Positions 15,801 through 23,792 of a stretch of DNA of 32,906 nt are shown piece by piece. Both the position numbers and the translations under genes were made by a program. The stretch is from Nitrosopumilaceae archaeon AB1(1). Lineage in GTDB: Archaea; Thermoproteota; Nitrososphaeria; Nitrososphaerales; Nitrosopumilaceae. The stretch spans positions 269,433-302,338 of the forward strand of contig CP136752.1 in assembly GCA_033471095.1 (NCBI GenBank), written 5' to 3'. The notes under the pieces are model-generated. The model was not told the origin of the DNA, ran no database searches, and worked only from the letters and a program-made list of their open reading frames with translations. Each line of letters opens with the position of its first letter. The first letter of the stretch is position 1.

Positions 15801-17452
15801 ATTATATCCACATAGGATTTGTTGACAATGTTGGAAAAATTTAATGTCAAGGTTGCAATAGGTGGAATCGTATCATAAGTTATTGTAAAATTATTTGATT
15901 CAATGTTATTGTATCCATCACCATCAGTTGAACTATTTTCAATTACATGTAAAAATACGGCATCATTAATTGATATTGGTAAAATGTCAACAGCAAATGT
16001 AGTATCATTGAGTTTAATAAAAGAGTTGATCATTCCATTTGTGATTAAAATATCTGATTGATCAAATCCAAATGGTTGTTTATCGAATGTAATGATTAGT
16101 TGTACAAGTGAATTAGAGGTTACATTTGAAGATAATGTAATTGTAGATTTAAGAAAAGGGATTTTTGTTATATTCAATATGTAGACAGAGCCTCTACTCA
16201 TACCACCAATATCACCTCCATTTGCACCTATAGCAATTTCTACACCAGTATTATCAATATTCAAAATAGCCATGGATTTACCAAAGTGAGAATATTCTTC
16301 ATGAGTGTGAGATGGAGATAATATTGTAGAGGATTTCACACTTCCATCAGTGTCTAAAAATAAGACATATACAATTCCAGATAAATCAAAAGAATTAGCT
16401 ATTATTATGCTATTTACTGCTCCAACGGCTAAATCATTTATACCATCACCATTTAGATCACCAACATTCACTAAAGAACGTCCAAACCAGTCACTAAAGG
16501 ACAATTGAGGACCATTAGGGGTGGAATCAGTGATTTTAGCAGTGGATTTGACAAATCCATTATTATTCATAAATAGAATATAGACTGACCCAGAGTTAGG
16601 TACTGCAGTACCATCATTAACAGAGCCGACTGCCAGATCAACAATTCCATCTTGATTGAGATCACCCATTGTAGTTACTGATGAACCAAAATAACCATTA
16701 ATACTAAGATCTAATGTGTTAACAGTACTATTATCAATTCTATAATTAGAAAGTATACTACTACCATTCATAAAAAAGACATACAGTGCTCCAAGTCCAG
16801 AGGTTTCATCAGCTCCAATAACAGGATCAGAGAATCCATCATTATTTAGATCACCAATATTTGCAACAGCTCCACCAAAATAATCATTACGAGACAGATT
16901 GGGTCCATTCATAGTATCATTATTAATAGTCACTGTATGATTAATACTAGCATCCTTGTTGAAAAAAAGAATATGGGCAGCTCCTGTAACGTTAAATTCA
17001 GGGGAACCAACTAAAAATTCGTCAATACCATTACCATCAATATCACCTATGTTCACTATAGAATCTCCAAATAATGAAGAATTCGCAGAACTAAATATAC
17101 TACTACTATCAATTGTGACAGTGGAATCTATTGCAAATGTATTAGATTGTGATTGAGATAAAACAACATGTATTGAACCAGAATTAGATCCACCTACATC
17201 ACTATATGGCGATCCTATCACTAAATCTAGTGCAGAATCATTATTAATATTACCATATGCAATGGAAGAGCCAAATCTATCAAAATCAGAAAGAGAGATA
17301 TTATTATTATCAATTGTTGTTATCGTGTTTATAGTAGTAAGAAGAGGATATAATTCAGAATTGGTAATTTCGACTTCGATATAATCAGCAGTAATATTTA
17401 CATTAGTAATTGTAATATTTCTAACACCATTATATGATTGAGATTGTCCCAA
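12833..17452 (-). CDS. Giant secreted surface protein, C-terminal part (FG-GAP propeller, Ig-like domains), separated from its N-terminus by a frameshift
   Basis: This 1539-aa ORF has no signal peptide because its true beginning is the upstream metalloprotease ORF. The open frame continues upstream of 17452 through PISLVPVTSFPLASLWYLGQ and joins the protease after adding one base. Six FG-GAP repeats at about residues 58-415 (for example FGDSIVNIGDIDGNGIDEFLVG-type units with calcium-binding DxDGxGxxD) should form a beta-propeller. Several Ig-like domains follow (PPIATLTL, PPTIDNVILDEG and SPVVIINTTS segments). After these come a 12-glycine linker, a beta domain, a PPTKLPS/PPAKLPS tandem repeat, and a final domain ending LNVTYP. 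There are very many N-glycosylation sequons (NxS/T). No C-terminal membrane anchor is seen, so it is probably secreted or held by other means. Function is likely adhesion or extracellular substrate binding. Confidence 0.8.
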   Translation of the reverse strand: MGQSQSYNGVRNITITNVNITADYIEVEITNSELYPLLTTINTITTIDNNNISLSDFDRFGSSIAYGNINNDSALDLVIGSPYSDVGGSNSGSIHVVLSQSQSNTFAIDSTVTIDSSSIFSSANSSLFGDSIVNIGDIDGNGIDEFLVGSPEFNVTGAAHILFFNKDASINHTVTINNDTMNGPNLSRNDYFGGAVANIGDLNNDGFSDPVIGADETSGLGALYVFFMNGSSILSNYRIDNSTVNTLDLSINGYFGSSVTTMGDLNQDGIVDLAVGSVNDGTAVPNSGSVYILFMNNNGFVKSTAKITDSTPNGPQLSFSDWFGRSLVNVGDLNGDGINDLAVGAVNSIIIANSFDLSGIVYVLFLDTDGSVKSSTILSPSHTHEEYSHFGKSMAILNIDNTGVEIAIGANGGDIGGMSRGSVYILNITKIPFLKSTITLSSNVTSNSLVQLIITFDKQPFGFDQSDILITNGMINSFIKLNDTTFAVDILPISINDAVFLHVIENSSTDGDGYNNIESNNFTITYDTIPPIATLTLNFSNIVNKSYVDIIVNFSKPVFNFTNSSISIINANITNITTINSQQFVLTILPSSTGNVYVFIIANSTTSRFGVTNNASNIVTFFHDSEPPTIDNVILDEGIGVLSITFSETLTPFVNQSRLFISEFNSSNQISLSNTNTSIVNSTLTFYLNETRRQNIISLDTPQLDLLSATVQDLTGNFINTILDYNFTLIIPDTISPVVIINTTSTNFTSNYPITLDILFSETLSNSTFMPTVLNATFEFISNTTLSLTPTIRNGTIMVVIPAGIVQDTSNNSNLEYVFTIIYVASVIPSITSPSNPSSNSTTWFVSSSDNAVNTTWQWFTTDINNNCAFVSSNNINQYDENSVLIFTSNTLNTQKVCFSLTDDNNLTTFHESESIIPSPNIIINTNNSIILSETDSFLDIQVRPDTINHTIQYNTSAQNTTLAGFNFISNVSDTVNTLVGLSLFSSTNVTVPSSFWNGTFNLPKIVDVIIPSITSNVTINNIINTTTLTFADIFAVSMGADSSTLNFSQPVKLVFNTTAQNLSVFNQQSNQNPQLINHVCQSNDINSVHTFLTTNQIQECYILSNTGITIWTLHATNFGYYTLVSDTLLTTIPQITPTPATSAIPISSSGGGGGGGGGGGGSSSANVLNSGITGDFSIYKVTWDIIDNNRILQIFTKQDSNILPSVSVRSSSLGVQSATLVSGKIGDSTLTFEVSLDLKDIFVSITADNVVGRQVLSIRKTITLTENPDEIIFDNPPTKLPSPPTKLPSPPAKLPSPPAPPIISQSKPIMIKNSSSTLIDDFVDTLIIKKGNIVLSDITSRKSLYDNFALVYHGISDQYVTTLLIQSDNRIIALLQISHTDELINSARAVSLVDSITIQSSNHALKSIDGPTSIDVSSGLDSNPLKMRHQDDTSKLILSDPISEFLDSITIHNLNTQKQPTKYFILQNYIITDNTFTIIGFSDRTDTNDSNNDVNIIFEFVSNNDSINRVRAVQLGGDKIMINDVPLDSTPELNVTYP
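13555..13625. repeat. 21-bp in-frame tandem repeat within the surface protein gene
   Basis: Three full 21-bp units (13555-13575, 13576-13596, 13597-13617) plus 8 bases of a fourth encode the seven-residue unit PPTKLPS or PPAKLPS on the minus strand. The period is a multiple of three, so gain or loss of units changes spacer length without breaking the frame. It probably forms an extended proline-rich stalk. Confidence 0.85.
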
Positions 17453-17490
17453 ATACCATAAACTAGCAAGAGGAAAAGAGGTAACTGGAA

Positions 17491-18855
17491 CTAAAGATAT
17501 GGGGATGTAGAATCATCAGTATTAATTTGTCCAAAGGGATTGTAACTATACAAAACTAATCCAGTAGTATTAAAAGGCGTTTTGTCAAATACAGATGGCG
17601 TTCTAGCTTCAAGTGTATAATATTCACCATTTGTCCCAAACGGAATGATTGCAAGTTTGTAGGTATCATTTACAATTGTATTCTCACCAAGGTATGTCAA
17701 CTTGAATGTGTCAAGATTATTATTCAAAACTATGCGAACATCAGAGTGTTCAATCCAATTGGATTGATATTTGTTAAAACCAATTATGCCAACAGTGCCA
17801 GTTGTAGTATATGAATCACTCATTAAAGACCACGGATCATCATATGTTCGTAGTGGTAATGGTGGTGGCGAATGTCGCCAATTTAAATTATGACCAAGCT
17901 CATGTGCAACAACAGAAAATTGACCCAAAGAGCCTCGTTGAAGAGAAACATGAGTATTAATATTTATAAAAACAAAACCGCATACATTAGAACTATCACA
18001 TATTTGTCTTGGACTAAGATATGCAATGCCACCAATACCCGTTTCAAAAACATCGTTGGTGATTATAGTTATTACATCAATGTCATCATGTGTATTATTG
18101 TAATATAGTTTTTCAGAGCGATCATTATATTTTATATTATCAGCACCATATAGTGTTAGATTTCTTGAAAAGTATTCATTTATTATAGTATTGTAAAGAA
18201 TTGGTATTTCAAAGGATGTATCATAAGATTTAGTATTCGGTAAAGTTGTGTTAAACCAATCTATTATACCATTATTTTTTAAAAGTGTTTTATTGTATGA
18301 ATGATGTACAAAATAATTATACAAGGAAGTAGATTGGTTATAAAAGAGAGATTCGTACCAAGATGCATCATTAGATGGAGTTGTAGTATTAGCAAATTTA
18401 GTGAATAGTGTAACATGATCTAATTGAGTTGTAGTTAGTCTGCTTCCATCTATCGTAAGAGATGCAGGTTTGGAGAGAATAGTATCAAGGGACATAGACT
18501 TGGCTTGCAACAATTGTGAAGAATTATCAGGGTTGGTCTTCAAAACAACTGTAACGTAATTACCTGACATATCAAATAGATCAGTTGGCGGCAAACTAAA
18601 TTCTAGAGTATAAGGGATTTGTTGTGTATGAGATTTATTTCCTTCAACAAATAAATGATATTCGTAAGAGGTAGAGCCGTTGATGTAAAGTTTCTCAAGT
18701 ATGTTAAAGTAACCACCAATAGTATCAGGGGATAATTTAGTAACGGTGTGATTATCTAATGGAACAGCATAAGCACTGTCAGATAAAACGAGTCCGAAAA
18801 ATCCAACAAGTAAGAGTATTGTTATTGTGTATGTCAGGATATACAAAGTAGGCAA
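17491..18855 (-). CDS. Secreted zinc metalloprotease, N-terminal part of the split surface protein
   Basis: The 454-aa ORF starts with a signal peptide (hydrophobic ILLLVGFFGLVL, cleavage likely after DSAYA) and contains the metzincin-like zinc motif HELGHNLNWRH (His318, Glu319, His322, His328). The expected Met-turn methionine is in WSLMSDSY (Met345). This places it with gametolysin/M6-type extracellular metalloproteases. The ORF ends in DDSTSPYL at TAG 17491-17493. One additional C in the C4 run (GGGG at 17501-17504 on plus) would instead read STSPISLVPVTSFPLAS and continue into the 1539-aa ORF, giving about 2007 residues. The start is TTG 18855, with a TATA-like AGTATAAATTA 29 nt upstream. 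Either the gene is broken, phase-variable, or there is a sequence error. Confidence 0.85.
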   Translation of the reverse strand: MPTLYILTYTITILLLVGFFGLVLSDSAYAVPLDNHTVTKLSPDTIGGYFNILEKLYINGSTSYEYHLFVEGNKSHTQQIPYTLEFSLPPTDLFDMSGNYVTVVLKTNPDNSSQLLQAKSMSLDTILSKPASLTIDGSRLTTTQLDHVTLFTKFANTTTPSNDASWYESLFYNQSTSLYNYFVHHSYNKTLLKNNGIIDWFNTTLPNTKSYDTSFEIPILYNTIINEYFSRNLTLYGADNIKYNDRSEKLYYNNTHDDIDVITIITNDVFETGIGGIAYLSPRQICDSSNVCGFVFININTHVSLQRGSLGQFSVVAHELGHNLNWRHSPPPLPLRTYDDPWSLMSDSYTTTGTVGIIGFNKYQSNWIEHSDVRIVLNNNLDTFKLTYLGENTIVNDTYKLAIIPFGTNGEYYTLEARTPSVFDKTPFNTTGLVLYSYNPFGQINTDDSTSPYL

Positions 18856-18877
18856 TACAAATGATTCACAGTGTTTT

Positions 18878-18888
18878 AATTTATACTA
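18878..18888 (-). promoter_or_regulatory. TATA-like box of the secreted metalloprotease gene
   Basis: On the minus strand AGTATAAATTA is centred about 29 nt before the TTG at 18855, consistent with leaderless initiation, and supports that TTG as the start because no ATG or GTG lies in frame nearby. Confidence 0.45.
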
Positions 18889-18914
18889 TATTACTATTAA
18901 TAGATAAAAACACT

Positions 18915-19973
18915 TTACTTAAAACGATATCTTAGTGTGGCTAGTACTGAATCATATAATTGGAGTCTTTTAACAAGATTAGGTGCTACTACAAACTCAA
19001 CTCTAGCAGAGGTGTTTTCGGCCATCTCCAACATCTTGAGTATATCCAAATATTGTGGGTTTGAACGATATTGAGCGGAGACAAATAATGTTTCAACGGC
19101 TCCTTTAGCAAGTGCTCTTTTAATTACAGGGTTTTTTCTAGCTGTTTTGCCACTCTTTACCTTTTTCTCAAATTGTTCAAGCATTATTGTGACATATTTT
19201 TTCCTATACGTGTATAGACTAGGTATGAGTTTTTTATGAATCTCTACTGGTGGTGTGGAAAGTGATATCGTATCCACAAATCTACACTTTTTCATAATTT
19301 TGGGATCAAGCTCATCGTGAAACTTCATCTTTGCCTGACCATTTCCACCTAGAAATATGATATCTACATCATCAGAGTATATCTCTAGTACTTTCTTTGC
19401 TACCTTTTTAAAAAAGACATGAATCTTGGTTTGCCTAGCTCTCAAGAATCTTCCCTGACTCTGTCCACCTTTTCTATGCCTTCCAATCAAGTGTATTGAA
19501 GTTCTAGTCTCATCTATTACTTTATTTCCTTGTAGTAAAGTTAGCCGCGCAGATTTACTATCCACGATCACAACCATTACTTTATAGTCCACCTTTAGGA
19601 TATCTTTGAAAGGTTTTACGTATGGTTTTTTACTCAACATGTAGATGTATGGTAATTTTTTAGAGACAGTAACATATTTGATTTTTACTGTATCTTTATC
19701 CATCCATCCAAATACGCACAGAGTGTTAACTAGTTGTGTTTCACTTTCTAATTCTTTTTGAAGTTTTATAATCTTTTTTTCAATGAGTGACTCTATCTTC
19801 TCAGCTACTACATCACGTTTTGTTTTTTTTAGTAAAGATACAATCTCTGCCTCATGTCTGTGTGGATAATACACAGAGATACAGCGGGTCTTCACAGACC
19901 TCAGATCCCGTACAAAGCTGTTTAGCTTATACCACTCATTTGGAGATATTTGATTCGTATTTGATCTCTTCAA
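18915..19973 (-). CDS. eRF1-like / Vms1-type (VLRF1) GGQ-domain protein, candidate ribosome-rescue peptidyl-tRNA hydrolase
   Basis: The 352-aa protein has three parts: an N-terminal helical domain with the coiled segment KRDVVAEKIESLIEKKIIKL, a central domain with RHRKGGQSQGRFLRARQ, and a C-terminal domain with LAKGAVETLFVSAQ that ends in the eRF1-type ATLRYR. The GGQ loop marks peptidyl-tRNA hydrolysis. The canonical aRF1 features for stop codon reading (NIKS and YxCxxxF) are not seen, the protein is shorter than aRF1 (about 410), and the loop reads GGQSQGRF rather than GGQSALRF. It therefore fits the Vms1/VLRF1 branch, which releases nascent chains from stalled 60S/50S subunits in other organisms. 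Start is TTG 19973, with a TATA-like box at about 19989-20003. A divergent aRF1 is the alternative. Confidence 0.7.
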   Translation of the reverse strand: MKRSNTNQISPNEWYKLNSFVRDLRSVKTRCISVYYPHRHEAEIVSLLKKTKRDVVAEKIESLIEKKIIKLQKELESETQLVNTLCVFGWMDKDTVKIKYVTVSKKLPYIYMLSKKPYVKPFKDILKVDYKVMVVIVDSKSARLTLLQGNKVIDETRTSIHLIGRHRKGGQSQGRFLRARQTKIHVFFKKVAKKVLEIYSDDVDIIFLGGNGQAKMKFHDELDPKIMKKCRFVDTISLSTPPVEIHKKLIPSLYTYRKKYVTIMLEQFEKKVKSGKTARKNPVIKRALAKGAVETLFVSAQYRSNPQYLDILKMLEMAENTSARVEFVVAPNLVKRLQLYDSVLATLRYRFK

Positions 19974-19988
19974 TACACATTGTAATAC

Positions 19989-20003
19989 GATATAGTATAA
20001 AGG
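19989..20003 (-). promoter_or_regulatory. TATA-like box of the GGQ-domain protein gene
   Basis: The minus strand reads CTTTATACTATATCG here, centred about 24-26 nt before the TTG start at 19973, the spacing expected for a leaderless archaeal transcript. Confidence 0.4.
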
Positions 20004-20069
20004 AATATTCCAGATAATGGTGTCAAGTGTATAGTTGTCTATAACAGAATTTCAAATTAATAATTGAGG

Positions 20070-20143
20070 CGGGTCTAGAGGGATTCGGACCCTCGACAGC
20101 CGGATTAAGAGTCCGGTGCGCTACCTGGCTGCGCTATAGACCC
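20070..20143 (-). tRNA. tRNA-Lys (anticodon CTT)
   Basis: On the minus strand the acceptor stem GGGTCTA pairs with TAGACCC. The anticodon stem CCGGA/TCCGG encloses loop CTCTTAA with anticodon CTT. The T-arm GAGGG/CCCTC carries GTCCGAATC, and the D-arm is GCGCAGCCAGGTAGCGC. The discriminator is G; no CCA and no intron. It lies between the SRPBCC gene and the GGQ-domain gene. Confidence 0.95.
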
Positions 20144-20201
20144 ACAAATTATCAAATGAAGAGTGATTATTATTCGTATGTAGAAAAATTAAAAATATAT
20201 G

Positions 20202-20804
20202 TTATGCAGATGGTTCTACTTTAACTTTGGCATAATTGTCCAAGATCGAATTAAGTACAACTGATACTGGTACATTATTCATCTTTTTCTTTTCAGATAA
20301 TAGTTTTTGATAAGAATCTAGTGTGATGTATACTGGAATGGAACCATTACCTTCCAATAGACCACGAACCTTAAACAGAGCAGTTTCCATACCACGTGCA
20401 GCAGATTTTGCAAACTTTGCCTTGTCTGCAATACTACCTAAAAGACCAAATGGCATTTCATAATCCACACTCATACTAACTTTGGTAAGATTTTCACTTA
20501 GTGGTGTAAATGATGTGGTTATCGACCATTTCTTAAATGGACCTTCAATCATTTTTGCAGAGATTTTTTCTTCACGAATAAACTCTGTAGTTTCACAATC
20601 CCATTCTAGACGTTTACCACTAAAATCACCAATTATTCTAAATGTTGTACCAACGCCCATACCTTCTTTAATATCCATTGGAATTACAGTCATGCCAATA
20701 CCCTTGTCTGTCATCTGATCAGATACGTGCTCAGGACGTGCAAAGTAGGTAAAAACAGTATCAATTGGAGATTTAATATCTATTGATTTAGTGATATTTG
20801 TCAA
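20202..20804 (-). CDS. SRPBCC (START-like/polyketide cyclase) domain protein with a ribbon-helix-helix-like C-terminus
   Basis: Of 200 residues, the first 150 or so form an SRPBCC domain: TKSIDIKSPIDTVFTYFARP, GTTFRIIGDFSGKRLEWDCE, and the strand-rich SITTSFTPLSENLTKVSMSV. Such domains bind hydrophobic ligands in a deep cavity. The last 45 residues (IPVYITLDSYQKLLSEKK, then VPVSVVLNSILDNYAKV) have the strand-helix-helix pattern of ribbon-helix-helix DNA-binding proteins, an unusual fusion if correct. The start is TTG 20804, with TATA-like CCTTAAATTATG about 27 nt upstream. The ligand is unknown. It lies downstream of rad50 with its own promoter. Confidence 0.75.
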   Translation of the reverse strand: MTNITKSIDIKSPIDTVFTYFARPEHVSDQMTDKGIGMTVIPMDIKEGMGVGTTFRIIGDFSGKRLEWDCETTEFIREEKISAKMIEGPFKKWSITTSFTPLSENLTKVSMSVDYEMPFGLLGSIADKAKFAKSAARGMETALFKVRGLLEGNGSIPVYITLDSYQKLLSEKKKMNNVPVSVVLNSILDNYAKVKVEPSA

Positions 20805-20825
20805 TATTGGACAAATTTTAGGATC

Positions 20826-20837
20826 ATAATTTAAGGG
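20826..20837 (-). promoter_or_regulatory. TATA-like box of the SRPBCC gene
   Basis: CCTTAAATTATG on the minus strand is centred about 27 nt upstream of TTG 20804, supporting that start and independent transcription from the repair operon. Confidence 0.45.
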
Positions 20838-20886
20838 TTTATTCAGAGATGTAATTACTCTATATCATATTATTAAAAGAATATGC

Positions 20887-20904
20887 CACTAGAGGATACT
20901 AGTG
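20887..20904 (-). terminator. Possible terminator hairpin after rad50
   Basis: CACTAG and CTAGTG form a perfect 6-bp inverted repeat around a 6-nt loop, 14 nt past the rad50 stop. On the minus strand it is followed by a T-rich stretch (TTCTTTTAATA, about 20870-20882). Archaeal termination mainly uses T-runs, so the hairpin itself may not be needed. Confidence 0.35.
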
Positions 20905-20917
20905 ATTAATGATAGAA

Positions 20918-23434
20918 TCACACCTGCATAGGGGTAAATTCAAGTTGTTTATCTCGATTAGTGCTAGATACCTGAATGCTATGAGAGTCCCCAACATCAA
21001 TATCAGTATGAGTAATGAGGAATATCTGACTGAAACTTGCATCTGAGACTAGTATATTCATCAGTTCACGTCGTCTATGAACATCAAGACTTCCCATTGG
21101 CTCATCAAGAAGTATCATATTTACTAGAGGAGGATGAGTTTCAGAATTTTTAAATGGTCGTATACGACCCATGATTTTAGATATTGCAAGTCTCAGTGCA
21201 AGACCTAATGCAGTTTCATCACCACCGCTTATCTGTGTCTTTGTTCTCATCATATTATCATGTTCATCAAATAGAGTAATCTCTAAACCATGTGATTCCA
21301 TATCTTTAACACGTTTAGAAATGGAGCGAAATTCATGAACACGATATCTTCTATTACTAAATGGTAATAGATAATGATTTGTAGCTTCCTTTAAAATTTC
21401 TACAATTTTACCTTCTATCACATGAATAGAAAGGAATCCGTTAATTTCACCCTTTAAAAATTTCATATGGCGTAATTTGTTTTTAGAATTTTCAAGTTTC
21501 TTTTTTTGTAAGACCAGTGATTTTATACAATCTTCTCTATCTACAAAATCTACAAGTGTCTCATCTAGTTGATTTTTAGTAGATGTTTTTTGTTTGGTCT
21601 GCTCTGATATTTTGGCATCATAGATTTTGTGATTATTTTCAAGTTCTGCTATACTAGAGCAAGAGAACTGTTTTAATAATTCATCAAGACTAGAATATGG
21701 TTTGAGTTGTTTGAGAATATCCTTATTTGCAGATACCTTTTGATCATTTAATTGTGTCTTTTCTAACTCCAACTCTTCAATGTCTGTCCTTCCACTAGTA
21801 GATTGGGAGCGTTCCTCCTCTAAATTTTGACGTTTTGCCTGAATTAATTCTTGTTTAACACTCAATTTGTTCTCAGATTTACGTCTTTGATCTATGGCCT
21901 CAGAGATTGAGATATTTCCAATCTTTGAGAGCAGAGCATCAATCGTATCAACGTCATATGATTCAAGAGTCGAATGCAGATTAGATTTTTTTTGCTCAAG
22001 TGTATCTATTGGTTCAGTTAATCTATCTAGTGAATCACGTATATTATTTTTATCAGAAATATCTAGATTAATGGTATCGATTTGTTTTTCCAACTGAATA
22101 ATTTCATCATTCAATTTTAATGTTTTAGATTTGTGTGATTCATGTGAAGATTTGATTTTAGCAAAAGTAGAATTCTCCCCCATCATATCACGTTCACAGA
22201 CAGGACATTTTTCATGATTTTTAATATAATCTAGACTTTCGTGTTTCATAGATACAAGAAGTTTCTCCTCAGTATGTGTTTGTCTTAATTGATTTAATGT
22301 TTCATTCATGAGTGATTGTTCTTTAGTTAATGTAGTAATTTTAGTGTGCATTTGTTTTATTAATTGTAAGATATATTCAGAACTCAAAGATTCCAGTTCC
22401 ACATTAATTTTCTTGCGTTGATTAATAATTTGTTCTGTAATGTTTAGGATGTCATTATTTATATCATCAATGTGACGCAGCTTGTTCTCATCCATCAAAC
22501 TATTTACTAAATCATTTATGGTAGTAATTTCCTCATCTAGGGTTGAAATTTCACTCTCAAGTGATTCAATTCTAGATTGTCTGTTTTGTGTCTGTGCCCT
22601 TTGAGATTTAATCTTCTCTTCGTGTATCTGCAGTTTGTTACTAATGTCATCAATAATTCCCACATTATGAGTAATTATTCGTAGTCGCTCAAGGTCAAAA
22701 AGTTGTGATTTGAGATGTTTGGATTCAGCAACCTGCTTGTTAATTTCATCAAGATTTGCTTGTATTTCTGTTACCCGATGTTTTTGCTTGCCGAGTTCAT
22801 TTTGTTCTATATCAAGACGGCCAACGTCCCTAGACAAGTTATTTATGGATTCAGTAATGTTGATAATTCTATCTTTGAGTCGTTTAATTATATCATCAAA
22901 TGCTTCCAATCCAAACAAAGATGTAACTAGTGTACGTAGCTTTGCAGGTTCTGCAGTAGCCAAACTATCAACTTCTTTCTGTTTTACATAGACTGTTTTC
23001 AGGATATCCTCATCACTAAGTCCTAAAAGATTTTGAATCTCACTATTAACTCTCCTTACACCATTATACATAATAGAAAATGTATCACCATTCTGCTTTG
23101 AAAGACTTGCATCAACAGGATATTCTAAATCGGAATTTGATTTTTTACTCTTTCTAGATATGATTTTTCGCACAACCTTGTAGATGTTATCTTCAAGTTC
23201 AAACGTTACATCTACTCTGCAACTTGATTGTCCTTGACGAACAAACAAACTTTTATGACCAGAAATGATTTTATCTCCAAGTATACACCACAACATTGCT
23301 TCCATAAAACTAGTTTTTCCCATAGAATTATCACCTCTAATTAAAAAGAGACCATCTCGTAGGTAACCTGATTCAGGCAGGGTTACTTTGTCAAAAGATT
23401 TAAAATTATTAATTTCGACTTTAAGTATCTTCAA
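20918..23434 (-). CDS. rad50: DNA double-strand break repair ATPase Rad50
   Basis: Rad50 is an SMC-like ATPase that partners Mre11 in DNA end processing. The N-terminal Walker A is IRGDNSMGKTSFMEAMLW. Two long coiled-coil arms flank the zinc-hook motif CPVCERDM (about residue 409 of 838). The C-terminal lobe has the ABC signature ISGGDETALGLALRLA and Walker B MILLDEPMGSLD, followed by the D-loop and switch histidine in FLITHTD. I prefer TTG at 23434 (MKILKVEINNFKSF, the usual Rad50 N-terminus). The longer reading from 23458 adds MQKLWWII, which looks unrelated. With this start the gene overlaps the 3' end of the full-length mre11 frame by 14 nt, which implies that frame was meant to be translated to its end. 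Confidence 0.95.
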   Translation of the reverse strand: MKILKVEINNFKSFDKVTLPESGYLRDGLFLIRGDNSMGKTSFMEAMLWCILGDKIISGHKSLFVRQGQSSCRVDVTFELEDNIYKVVRKIISRKSKKSNSDLEYPVDASLSKQNGDTFSIMYNGVRRVNSEIQNLLGLSDEDILKTVYVKQKEVDSLATAEPAKLRTLVTSLFGLEAFDDIIKRLKDRIINITESINNLSRDVGRLDIEQNELGKQKHRVTEIQANLDEINKQVAESKHLKSQLFDLERLRIITHNVGIIDDISNKLQIHEEKIKSQRAQTQNRQSRIESLESEISTLDEEITTINDLVNSLMDENKLRHIDDINNDILNITEQIINQRKKINVELESLSSEYILQLIKQMHTKITTLTKEQSLMNETLNQLRQTHTEEKLLVSMKHESLDYIKNHEKCPVCERDMMGENSTFAKIKSSHESHKSKTLKLNDEIIQLEKQIDTINLDISDKNNIRDSLDRLTEPIDTLEQKKSNLHSTLESYDVDTIDALLSKIGNISISEAIDQRRKSENKLSVKQELIQAKRQNLEEERSQSTSGRTDIEELELEKTQLNDQKVSANKDILKQLKPYSSLDELLKQFSCSSIAELENNHKIYDAKISEQTKQKTSTKNQLDETLVDFVDREDCIKSLVLQKKKLENSKNKLRHMKFLKGEINGFLSIHVIEGKIVEILKEATNHYLLPFSNRRYRVHEFRSISKRVKDMESHGLEITLFDEHDNMMRTKTQISGGDETALGLALRLAISKIMGRIRPFKNSETHPPLVNMILLDEPMGSLDVHRRRELMNILVSDASFSQIFLITHTDIDVGDSHSIQVSSTNRDKQLEFTPMQV

Positions 23435-23792
23435 AATTATCCACCAAAGTTTCTGCAAAGATTTTTGATAATAGTTTGGGATCTAGTTTTTCATCATTTA
23501 GAGTATCTTGTCTTCTAGTAGTGATATATTCATGAAATTCTTTTTCAGGGTCGGCAATTAGATATTCAATATTTCCAATAGGGTCATTCAAACTATCAGC
23601 CGATTCCTTTACAGATTTAGGTTTTTGAAGGATAAATTCTGCCACATTTACAGAATTCGAATCCAAGGATTTAGCTCTCAGATATGATTCAACACGTCCT
23701 AGTTCAAAATTAAATCCAAATTTAAATTCTCCATCTAGAATAATTCGAACTCGTGCAGCGGTTTTAGGATTGTACTGCTCATTTAATCCATG
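23421..23792 (-). pseudogene. mre11: C-terminal part of Mre11 downstream of an in-frame stop
   Basis: This segment continues the mre11 reading frame directly after TGA 23793-23795, with no frame change: HGLNEQYNPKTAARVRIIL, then a segment with FELGRVESYLRA, and it runs to NFEDT at the TAA 23421-23423. It corresponds to the Mre11 C-terminal region that contacts Rad50. An isolated ORF could start at TTG within it (MDSNSVNV), but the sequence before that TTG is clearly also protein-like. The continuation shows that a single codon separates the two halves. Without readthrough or correction this part is not made. Confidence 0.8.

Noticed and set aside
17491-17520. Programmed -1 ribosomal frameshifting in the surface protease gene
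   Set aside because: The C4 run with flanking bases does not form the usual X-XXY-YYZ slippery site and no clear downstream stem was seen, so mutation or sequence error is simpler.
23421-23666. A separate 81-aa gene starting MDSNSVNV between mre11 and rad50
   Set aside because: The frame is continuous with mre11 on both sides of a single TGA, and the residues before its TTG start are also Mre11-like.
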